Under the pieces are notes generated by a model. That model made no database searches. It was not told the origin of the DNA and worked only from the letters and a program-made list of their open reading frames with translations. DNA of 9,167 bases from Deltaproteobacteria bacterium (lineage in GTDB: Bacteria > Myxococcota > Myxococcia > Myxococcales > Myxococcaceae). The stretch spans positions 1-9,167 of the forward strand of contig VGRA01000068.1 in NCBI GenBank assembly GCA_016875515.1, written 5' to 3'. The translations under genes and the position numbers were made by a program. Shown one piece after another: positions 1 through 8,283 of this stretch. Each line of letters starts with the position of its first letter. Position 1 is the first letter of the stretch.

Positions 1-2373
<2,373 letters not shown>

Positions 2374-2383
2374 GGTCCGCTGT

Positions 2384-2389
2384 CTCCTT
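2384..2389 (-). promoter_or_regulatory. Shine-Dalgarno site of topA
   Basis: AAGGAG on the minus strand lies 10 nt before the topA ATG and shares its first A with the TGA stop of dprA (2391-2389). It is the strongest ribosome-binding site in the window. It fixes the topA start, so the lysine-rich N-terminal extension is translated. The overlap also argues that the two genes share one message. Confidence 0.8.
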
Positions 2390-3513
2390 CAGGCCTTCTC
2401 GTAACGGCGGCCGGGGCGCTGGATGCAGCGCCCGGCGAGTTCCAGTTCCACCAGCCCGGCGGAGAGTTCCGCCGGTCCGAGTGGAACCGCCTCCAACAAG
2501 TCATCCATGCCGCGCGGCTCCGGCCCCAGCGCGTCCAGCACCGCGGCAGCCCGGGAAGACAGGGGAGCCTGCCTGGGGTGCGCAGAGGCGGCCGCGGCCG
2601 CCTGCACGGCGGGCGCCCCACCCGCCGCCTCCAGAACCTGCGCCGCCCCGGTGCACAGCGCAGCGGTCCCATCCGCCAGCAGCTGGAGGCAACCTTCTGC
2701 TGCAGGGTTGGACAGGTCCCCCGGCAATGCCAGCACCGGCCGCCCCAGCTTCAGCCCGTACTCCACGGTGTGAAGGGCACCGGAGTGCTTCCCGGCGCGC
2801 AGCGCCACCACCACGTCCGCGCTCCCCGCGATCAAGCGGTTGCGGCGCGGGAAGGTGGCCCGGCTGGCGCGCACCCCCGGCGGGTACTCCGAGTAGAACC
2901 GCCCGCCGCCCGCCAGCACGTGGGGGCGCAGGCGGGCCTGCGCCGGGTCCAGCGCGTCCAGCCCGGAGCCCACGAACGCCCAGGTGGGGGCGCCAGCGTC
3001 CAGGGCGCCCCAGTGGCAGGCCTGATCCACCCCTTCGGCCGCCCCGGACAGCACGCCCAGCCCCGCCTCTGCCACCTCCCGGGCGAACCGGCGGGCCTTC
3101 GGCAGGAAGCCCGTCTCCGGGTGGCGGGAACCGACCAGCGCGGCCCACCGCCTCCCCGCGCAGGGGCTCCCCTGGAAGAACAGCAGCGGGACGGCGTCCT
3201 CGGACAAGCGCCCCGGCCAGGCGGGGTCTCCGGGGAAGCAGATCTCCATCTCCCCCCGTGCGGCGAGCCCCAGGGTCTCTTCCGCCCGTGCCTTCAGGGG
3301 CGGGCCTTCCAGGAGGGCGCGCCGCACCGCGTCCGGCGCCTCCAGCCGCTCCACCCAGGCCTCCACGGGCCCTTCCAGCAGCGGGGCAAGCCCTGCGCCC
3401 GTCCAGGCCCGAAGCCCGGCCAGCCCCCGCGGCCCCACCCCCGGCACGCTCCAAAGCCCCAGCGTGGCGAGCCGTTCGCGGTCCTGCCGGATGCTGGCCA
3501 ATGCGCTTCCCAT
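2389..3513 (-). CDS. dprA: DNA processing protein DprA (DNA-protecting protein)
   Basis: DprA binds incoming single-stranded DNA in the cytoplasm and loads RecA during natural transformation. This 374-residue protein has the usual three parts. An N-terminal helical/HhH region contains SVPGVG at 22-27. A Rossmann-like core carries VGSR (127-130), SGAAEGVD (156-163), FPRRNRLIAG (from 221), GKHSGALHT (241-249) and LALPGD. An Ala-rich linker (about 297-317) leads to a winged-helix domain (about 318-374). The common GxNxLI motif reads EGCLQLL, with Leu in place of Asn. The frame is open upstream to a GTG at 3612, but those codons include ATA, AGG and TGT, unlike the rest of the gene, so I chose ATG 3513, preceded by GGAGGGGGA. 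topA follows after 15 bp. DprA also occurs in bacteria not known to be transformable, so the gene alone does not prove competence. Confidence 0.95.
   Translation of the reverse strand: MGSALASIRQDRERLATLGLWSVPGVGPRGLAGLRAWTGAGLAPLLEGPVEAWVERLEAPDAVRRALLEGPPLKARAEETLGLAARGEMEICFPGDPAWPGRLSEDAVPLLFFQGSPCAGRRWAALVGSRHPETGFLPKARRFAREVAEAGLGVLSGAAEGVDQACHWGALDAGAPTWAFVGSGLDALDPAQARLRPHVLAGGGRFYSEYPPGVRASRATFPRRNRLIAGSADVVVALRAGKHSGALHTVEYGLKLGRPVLALPGDLSNPAAEGCLQLLADGTAALCTGAAQVLEAAGGAPAVQAAAAASAHPRQAPLSSRAAAVLDALGPEPRGMDDLLEAVPLGPAELSAGLVELELAGRCIQRPGRRYEKA
2586..2603. repeat. Perfect 18-bp GC palindrome inside dprA
   Basis: AGGCGGCCGCGGCCGCCT is its own reverse complement and contains two overlapping GCGGCCGC octamers. 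It encodes part of the Ala-rich linker between the Rossmann-like core and the winged helix of DprA, so codon composition of an Ala run can explain it. No function can be assigned. Confidence 0.5.
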
Positions 3514-3657
3514 GTTGAGCGGATCCCCCTCCAGCCACCTTATACATGGGGGGACCGACACCCCCGGGGGGCGCGCCGTGTACCGCCCCGCGGCCCGGGC
3601 GGTCAAGGCCACGGGCCGTTCCAGCGGTCCCGGGGAAGCGTCAAAACCGCTGCAATT
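3514..3657 (-). promoter_or_regulatory. Spacer before dprA-topA with weak candidate promoter
   Basis: This 144-bp spacer between the LysM gene stop and the dprA start is the longest in the window. On the minus strand it contains TTGACC (3606-3601), an 18-nt spacer and TACACG (3582-3577), a partial match to a housekeeping-type promoter. A TATAAG (about 3544-3539) lies close to the dprA ribosome-binding site but has no good -35 partner. There are short inverted repeats: ACCGCCC/GGGCGGT (3582-3588 with 3597-3603), lying inside the candidate promoter, and CAGCGGT/ACCGCTG (3622-3628 with 3646-3652). The second has a 17-nt loop and no T-run, so it is a poor terminator. The spacer suggests that dprA-topA can be transcribed separately, but the promoter match is weak. 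Confidence 0.3.
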
Positions 3658-4980
3658 TCAGCGCGATGAAACGGTCGCCGCCTTCGTGTTGGCGCGCATC
3701 TCGGCCCGGTCCCCCGCCACCATCTCCCGCAGCGAGCGGACCACCACACAGGTGCAGACCTCCGGCTTGACGTCTGCCACCACGCAGCGGCCGACCGGCT
3801 CGGGCGGGAACTCCGGGTTCTGCCCCCGCTCGGGGCTCATCAGCTGGCCGCCGCCCCGCCGCATCACCACGAAGGTGTTGCCGCGCTCCACCCCGTCCGC
3901 GGTGCCCTTGTCGATGAGGATGTAGTGGTGCTCGGCGAGCAGCGTCCGCCCCGGCTCCAGCGTGCCCACCACCATTCCCACCAGGTCCTTCGGGTTGGGC
4001 CGCGCATCTATCACATCCGAGAACTTCTCCCCGGAGGCCCCGAGCCGCTGGCCCACCTGCACGTCGCTGAAGGCGCGGAGCAGCTGGGCCGTCACCAACC
4101 CGTCCCGGATGGAGACCACCTTCGCCACCCCGTCCACTTCGGAGACGAACCCCAGCTTCTTGCCGGTCACGGGATGGAGGATGGCCTGCGCGGTGTGGAA
4201 GGCCTGGTACTCGCCGCCCACGCGGACCGTGCCGGGCTTGGCGAACTTGACGTAGAAGGTGTCGGGCGGGGACAGCATCAGCTTCTCTGCGAACGTCCCG
4301 GTGATGGCCCCGGACTCAGTCAGCTCCTCCACGGTCACGAAGCTGGTGCGCTGCACCCGGATGCCGCGGTCCTTCTCCTTGTAGCCAATCTGCCCGGCCA
4401 CCTGCACCGTCCGGCTGGTCTCCAGCGCCTTCTGCTCCGAGTCCTCCAGCAGCTCCGTGGTGGGCAGCGGGACATCCTCGCCCGTGGCCGACGCCTCCGA
4501 CGTCTCGCCGCCAATCACCACCACCTTCTTCCCGCCCTCGCTGGTGGCCTCGCCCGGGGCGGCCACGTCCACGCGCGCGGGGGCCTCCTCGCCGGCGTTG
4601 AAGAAGCGCACCATGTTGCCGGGGTAGATCCAGTGCGGGTTGGCGATCTCCGGGTTGTAGGACCAGACCTTGGGCCAGTACCACGGGCTCCCCAGGAACT
4701 TCTGGGAGAGATCCCACAGCGTGTCCCCCTTCACCACGGTGTGGGTTTCGCCGGGGGCAGACTCGCGCGCCCCCTCCACTTTCGGGAAGGAGGAGGGCAC
4801 CGGTCCGGGTGCGGGCGGGGCTGCGTCCGGCGCCTCCGCGGCGCCCTCGGGGGTAGGGGCATCTCCGTCTGCCTCGATGACGGGGGTCTCCTCGGACTGC
4901 CCCTCCTCCTGCGCGAACGCGAGCGGCGCACCGGAAAGTGCGAGCGGGACGGCGAGTGCTGCGGCAACGGTTCGACGCAT
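3658..4980 (-). CDS. Secreted LysM-domain protein with unknown C-terminal region
   Basis: Probable periplasmic or envelope protein of 440 residues. The N-terminus (MRRT, a hydrophobic stretch, then AFA-QE) is a Sec signal peptide with likely cleavage after residue 23. An acidic Pro/Ala-rich linker runs to about residue 75. One LysM domain follows (about 79-127), beginning HTVVKGDTLWDLSQKFLG and containing SPWYWPKVWSYNP and NPHWIYPG. LysM domains usually bind the glycan of peptidoglycan. Residues about 185-440 are mostly predicted beta-strand/turn and contain HHYILIDKGTADGVERGNTF, loosely reminiscent of OB/SH3-like folds; I cannot name a family. Three cysteines (C399, C409, C411) sit near the end. 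I chose ATG 4980 because GAGAGG lies 8-9 nt before it; an ATG at 4989 would add only MNA. The gene follows the TPR lipoprotein gene by 13 bp and probably shares its transcript. Confidence 0.88.
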   Translation of the reverse strand: MRRTVAAALAVPLALSGAPLAFAQEEGQSEETPVIEADGDAPTPEGAAEAPDAAPPAPGPVPSSFPKVEGARESAPGETHTVVKGDTLWDLSQKFLGSPWYWPKVWSYNPEIANPHWIYPGNMVRFFNAGEEAPARVDVAAPGEATSEGGKKVVVIGGETSEASATGEDVPLPTTELLEDSEQKALETSRTVQVAGQIGYKEKDRGIRVQRTSFVTVEELTESGAITGTFAEKLMLSPPDTFYVKFAKPGTVRVGGEYQAFHTAQAILHPVTGKKLGFVSEVDGVAKVVSIRDGLVTAQLLRAFSDVQVGQRLGASGEKFSDVIDARPNPKDLVGMVVGTLEPGRTLLAEHHYILIDKGTADGVERGNTFVVMRRGGGQLMSPERGQNPEFPPEPVGRCVVADVKPEVCTCVVVRSLREMVAGDRAEMRANTKAATVSSR

Positions 4981-4993
4981 GGCGTTCATCCTC

Positions 4994-5794
4994 TCACGGC
5001 CCGGCCCCCGGGGCATCTCCGGTGCCGGACGAGGACCGGAGCGCCACCTGCGCCTGCGCGGCGGCGGCGGTCCCCGGGTACTGCGACATGATGCGGCCGT
5101 ACAGCTGGCGGGCCTGCGCCCCCTGCCCCATCCGGGAGCGGCAGGCGGCCAGGCGCAGCAGCGCGTCCAGCACCGCGTCCCCCGCAGGGTAGCCGTCCAG
5201 CACCCCCTGGAACGCCTGCGCCGCGCCGGGGAGATCCTCAATCCCCTGCAGCCCCACCCCCACGAAGTAGAGGGCGTTGTCCGCGCGCACGTGCCGCGGG
5301 TGCTGGGAGACGAAGCCGCGGAGCTTTTGCACCCCACCCTCCAGGTTGCCCGTCTTGAGCGCCTGCAGCCCGTCCTCGAAGAGCGCGTCGCCGAGCGCGG
5401 CATCCGCGGCCTGCTCCTCTGCCGCCACCCCGCCGGGCGAGGACGCAAACAGCGCGTCGTCCAGCTCCTCGGGCGGCTCCACCACGTCCTTGCGTGTGTC
5501 CAGCCTCGGAGGGGGATCCGCCTTCGGCTTGAGCCTCACCACGGCCAGCTCGGGAACGGCCGGGGCGGCGGGGGGACGGCCCCCCTCGGGCGCACGGGCC
5601 CGGGCGCCCAGCACGGCCTGGCTCGCCTCCAGCCGGTCCAGCCGCTCTGCCAGCCGCCGGCCATTCTCCCGCTGGGCGCGCACCTCGCGCTTGAGTTCCA
5701 CCATCTCCGCCCGCAGCGCGGGATCCCCGGCGCAGCCCGCGCTGAGCGCGCAGGCAGCAAGCAGCACGGTGCCGTGGCGGAGGGACGGGGACAT
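4994..5794 (-). CDS. CpoB/YbgF-like lipoprotein with coiled coil and TPRs
   Basis: Predicted 266-residue envelope protein. The N-terminus (MSPSLRHGTVLLAACALSAGC) has a short basic part, a hydrophobic core and a lipobox-like end at C21; LAAC at C15 is an alternative. Residues about 27-65 are rich in Glu, Arg and Leu with heptad-like spacing (LRAEMVELKREVRAQ onward), as in the trimerising coiled coil of CpoB/YbgF. A Pro/Ala-rich linker leads to about three TPR-like repeats (137-252), including GDALFEDGLQALKTGN and ADNALYFVGVGLQG. E. coli CpoB works with Tol-Pal and PBP1B to coordinate wall synthesis with outer-membrane constriction, but is soluble; this one looks lipid-anchored, and no tol or pal genes are visible. 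The start ATG 5794 lacks a clear Shine-Dalgarno sequence. It lies 13 bp after the pgeF stop, so reinitiation is likely. The YbgF-like call rests on architecture; the exact role is unknown. Confidence 0.85.
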   Translation of the reverse strand: MSPSLRHGTVLLAACALSAGCAGDPALRAEMVELKREVRAQRENGRRLAERLDRLEASQAVLGARARAPEGGRPPAAPAVPELAVVRLKPKADPPPRLDTRKDVVEPPEELDDALFASSPGGVAAEEQAADAALGDALFEDGLQALKTGNLEGGVQKLRGFVSQHPRHVRADNALYFVGVGLQGIEDLPGAAQAFQGVLDGYPAGDAVLDALLRLAACRSRMGQGAQARQLYGRIMSQYPGTAAAAQAQVALRSSSGTGDAPGAGP

Positions 5795-5807
5795 GAACGT
5801 TCGCGGC

Positions 5808-6629
5808 TCAGGACAGCTCAAAAGCCCCGGGGGTGCCAGTTTTCGGCCCCGGCCAGCGCGCCGCCACGAAAGCGAGATGCCGCCCGGTGAGGCCGCCGTC
5901 CCGCCGGTGGGAGAAGAACCCCGGGGTGCAGGCGGTGCAGGCCTGCAGCACCTCCACCTGCGCCCGGGGCACCCCGGCCTGCTCCAGCGTGGCGCACACC
6001 GCCGCGGAGAGATCCAGGTGCGGCCGGCCGGCGGCGCCCCGGTTGACCACCGCCGGGCCGAACGCCCCGGCGAAGTGGTCTGCCAGCTCCTCGGACACCT
6101 CGTAGCAACACCCCCGGATGTGCGGCCCCACGCAGGCGCGCAGAGCCCCGGGACGCGCCCCCCTCGAGGCGAGCGCCTCCACCGCCCGCGCCGCAATGCG
6201 CGCGGCCGTCCCCTTCCAACCAGAGTGGACCGCCGCCACCGCGCGCACGTCCGGGGCCTCCACCAGCAGCGGGATGCAGTCTGCCACCCGCACCCCCAGC
6301 ACGTCCCCCTCCCGCAGCGAATAGAGGCCGTCTGCCTCGGTGAAGGCGGGGCGCAGCGCCCCGTCGTCCCCGTCCAGCTCCGGCGCCTCCACCACCCGGT
6401 CGCCGTGGACCTGGGACACCGTGTGCAGGCGCCCGGTGGGAAAACCGCCCGCCGCGGCCAGCGCGCGCAGGTTGGCCTCCACGTGGGCGGGGGCGTCCCC
6501 GGTGCTGCCCCCCAGGTTCAGGCCTTGGAAGGGCGGCGGGGAGACGCCCCCCTCGCGGCGCGGGAAACCGTGGGGGACGGACAGCAGGGAGGAGCGCAGG
6601 AGGGCCACGGGCATGGGCGCGGGTGACAC
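5808..6629 (-). CDS. pgeF: Peptidoglycan editing factor PgeF (YfiH/LACC1 family)
   Basis: Cytoplasmic YfiH/YlmD-family protein. In E. coli, PgeF keeps L-Ser from replacing L-Ala in the UDP-MurNAc stem peptide; related proteins act as purine nucleoside phosphorylase/deaminases and were once called polyphenol oxidases. The metal/active-site set is present: QVHG with H75, VADC with C118 and VHSGW with H135 (the family usually has HAGW). Further motifs are VGPHIRGCCYEV, HLDLSAAV and CTACTPGFFSHRR followed by LTGRH. I chose GTG 6629 (273 residues). AAGG lies 9 nt upstream (7 nt if the full AAGGCG stretch is counted), and family N-termini are short. The 12 codons between ATG 6665 and this GTG include CTT, AAA, CCT, CAA and CCA, unlike the GC-ending codons downstream. 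ATG 6614 is a third option. The gene heads the run of envelope genes and is divergent from the cyclase. Confidence 0.93.
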   Translation of the reverse strand: MSPAPMPVALLRSSLLSVPHGFPRREGGVSPPPFQGLNLGGSTGDAPAHVEANLRALAAAGGFPTGRLHTVSQVHGDRVVEAPELDGDDGALRPAFTEADGLYSLREGDVLGVRVADCIPLLVEAPDVRAVAAVHSGWKGTAARIAARAVEALASRGARPGALRACVGPHIRGCCYEVSEELADHFAGAFGPAVVNRGAAGRPHLDLSAAVCATLEQAGVPRAQVEVLQACTACTPGFFSHRRDGGLTGRHLAFVAARWPGPKTGTPGAFELS

Positions 6630-6688
6630 TGGCCCGCCTTGGGGAGGTTTGACAAGGCGCGTCATGCCCCCTGAGACTTTTGAAGCCC
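6630..6688 (+). promoter_or_regulatory. Divergent intergenic region with TTGACA box
   Basis: This stretch separates pgeF (leftward) from the cyclase gene (rightward). On the plus strand a perfect TTGACA lies at 6649-6654. At 17 nt downstream the hexamer is only TGAGAC (6672-6677), so the -10 match is poor. If this box is used, transcription would begin at about 6683-6686, a few bases before the ATG at 6689, giving a nearly leaderless message. That would fit the lack of a good ribosome-binding site there. The pgeF promoter must also lie here or just inside the cyclase gene; I see no convincing match for it. Confidence 0.35.
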
Positions 6689-8272
6689 ATGCGCCCGTTC
6701 CGGCCCACGCTCGCCCGCAAGCTGCTCCTCGGCGTGGGGCTCCCCGGCCTGCTGGTGGCGGTGGGTGGGTTGTCCGCGCTGTGGGAGATGGCAGACACGC
6801 TCGCCGGCCCCGGCAGCTCCGCGCAACTGGAGCAACTGTTCCGCACCGCGCTCGCCGCGCTGGGCGCGTTCTGGGGGGTGCTGCTGCTGGCCACCGTGTT
6901 CTCGCTCCACTTCTTCCTGGTCCGCCCGGTGGAGAAGCTGGCCTCGGTGATGAAGCGCGCCGAGGACGGGGACCTGGTGGTCCGCGCGGACGAGTCCCGC
7001 GGGGACGAGATCGGCCGGCTGTCCCACGCCTTCAACCGGATGCTCGTGCGGCTCACCGAGATGAAGGTGGAGGAGATTGACACGCACTGGGAGCTGGAGC
7101 GCGCCCAGAAGGAGCTCAGCCTCAAGGCCCAGCTGGAAGAGGCCAATGCACAGCTGTCCCGGCGCGTGGGGGATCTCTCCCTGCTGTACGACGTGAGCCG
7201 CTCGCTCAACGACACGCTGGAGCTGCAGGATCTGCTTACCCGCATTGCCACGCTGGTGAACGAGCGGCTGGGCGTGCCTCGCTCCTCGGTGATGCTGGCC
7301 GGCGAGGACGGGAAGCTGGAACTGCGCACCGCGTGGCCGAAGCAGGCGCTCGTGGGGCTCACCTTCGGGCCCGGGGAGGGGGCGTGCGGCCGCGCCGCGC
7401 AGCAGCGCAAGGCGGTCTACGTCCCGGATCTCTCCGCCCGGGACGGCGTCTACGTCCAGCGCGGCGTGCCGGGCGAGCCCACCTCCGGCTCGCTCTTGTG
7501 CGTGCCCATGGTCCACCAGGACGCCGTGCTCGGGGTGCTGAACCTGGAGCGGCCCGGGGTGAACGCCTTCGCGGCCGAGGAGATGGATTTGGTGCAGGCG
7601 GTGGCAGACCAGGCAGCGGTGGCGGTCCAGAACGCCCGGCTCCACGCACAGACTGTGGCGCTGAGCATCACCGATCCGCTCACCGGCACCCCCAACCGGC
7701 GCCACCTCTTCCAGCGCATGGAGGTGGAGGTGGCGCGGGCGCACCGCTTCGGCACGCAGCTGTCGGTGCTGATGGTGGACATTGACCACTTCAAGAAGCT
7801 GAACGACGCCAACGGCCACCGCGCGGGGGACGAGGTGCTGCAGCGAGTGGCGGGGCTCATCCGCGGCAACATCCGGAAGGTGGACCTCGTGGCGCGCTAC
7901 GGCGGTGAGGAGTTCATGGTGCTGCTGCCGCAGGTCACCAAGGACGAGGCCAGCCACGTGGCGGAGAAGCTGCGGCGCCTGGTGGCGGAGACCCCGGACG
8001 AGTACGGGCCGGGCCAGCCGGCGGGCCACGTGAGCATCTCCGTGGGGGTGGCCAACCTGCCGGTGGACGCCTCCGAGCAGGAGGCGCTGGTGGACTGCGC
8101 GGACGCCGCGCTCTACGCGGCCAAGCGCGCCGGGAGGGACAAGGCCATTGGGTACGCGCCGGGGATGGAGCTCCACCCGGGGCGCCAGCGCGGGCCGCGC
8201 GCCGGGAAGCGCAATCCGCAGGAGGGCGCGTCCACCGCGGACCCGGCCGCCCCGCGCGCCGTGAAGGGCTGA
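6689..8272 (+). CDS. Membrane diguanylate cyclase, HAMP-GAF-GGDEF
   Basis: Makes cyclic di-GMP from two GTP. Of 527 residues, two TM helices (about 11-32 and 53-78) enclose a loop of only about 20 residues, so there is no periplasmic sensor domain. A HAMP domain (about 78-130) follows. Next come a coiled-coil linker (about 130-160), a GAF domain (about 162-322, from DLSLLYDVSRSLNDTLELQD) and a GGDEF domain (about 326-488). The GGDEF domain has D364 and D366 in MVDIDHFKKLND, the active-site motif GGEEF at 405-409, and a product-inhibition I-site RKVD (396-399). The usual LTGLxNRR reads LTGTPNRR. The last 40 residues are a basic/Pro-rich tail. The intact active site predicts an active, feedback-inhibited enzyme. 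ATG 6689 was chosen; an in-frame TTG at 6680 would add three residues, and neither start has a good Shine-Dalgarno site. Its input signal and target process cannot be read from the sequence. Confidence 0.94.
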   Translation: MRPFRPTLARKLLLGVGLPGLLVAVGGLSALWEMADTLAGPGSSAQLEQLFRTALAALGAFWGVLLLATVFSLHFFLVRPVEKLASVMKRAEDGDLVVRADESRGDEIGRLSHAFNRMLVRLTEMKVEEIDTHWELERAQKELSLKAQLEEANAQLSRRVGDLSLLYDVSRSLNDTLELQDLLTRIATLVNERLGVPRSSVMLAGEDGKLELRTAWPKQALVGLTFGPGEGACGRAAQQRKAVYVPDLSARDGVYVQRGVPGEPTSGSLLCVPMVHQDAVLGVLNLERPGVNAFAAEEMDLVQAVADQAAVAVQNARLHAQTVALSITDPLTGTPNRRHLFQRMEVEVARAHRFGTQLSVLMVDIDHFKKLNDANGHRAGDEVLQRVAGLIRGNIRKVDLVARYGGEEFMVLLPQVTKDEASHVAEKLRRLVAETPDEYGPGQPAGHVSISVGVANLPVDASEQEALVDCADAALYAAKRAGRDKAIGYAPGMELHPGRQRGPRAGKRNPQEGASTADPAAPRAVKG

Positions 8273-8283
8273 TCCTTTACGGC
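8258..8283. terminator. Hairpin across the convergent gene ends, possible terminator
   Basis: GCCGTGAAGG (8258-8267) pairs with CCTTTACGGC (8274-8283), giving a 10-bp stem with one G-U pair on the plus-strand transcript and a 6-nt loop. The cyclase stop TGA lies in the loop, and the protease stop TAA lies within the right arm. On the minus-strand transcript the same stem has one A-C mismatch. No T-run follows on either strand, so it is not a classic intrinsic terminator. Its position at a tail-to-tail junction with only 4 bp between stops suggests bidirectional termination or protection of mRNA 3' ends. Confidence 0.45.

Noticed and set aside
3514..3612. N-terminal extension of DprA from GTG 3612
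   Set aside because: The 33 extra codons contain ATA, AGG and TGT, unlike the gene body. They cover the likely promoter and ribosome-binding region, and the family does not need them.
5277..6626. Plus-strand 449-codon frame opposite the lipoprotein gene and pgeF
   Set aside because: Ser/Pro/Arg-rich shadow of two well-supported minus-strand genes.
5818..7410. Minus-strand 530-codon frame across pgeF and the cyclase
   Set aside because: It runs in a different frame from pgeF and antisense to the cyclase, with Ser/Arg/Gly-rich shadow composition and no motifs.
6662..8176. Minus-strand 504-codon frame opposite the cyclase
   Set aside because: It is antisense to a complete TM-HAMP-GAF-GGDEF protein. 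The product is His/Leu/Arg-rich with no domain.
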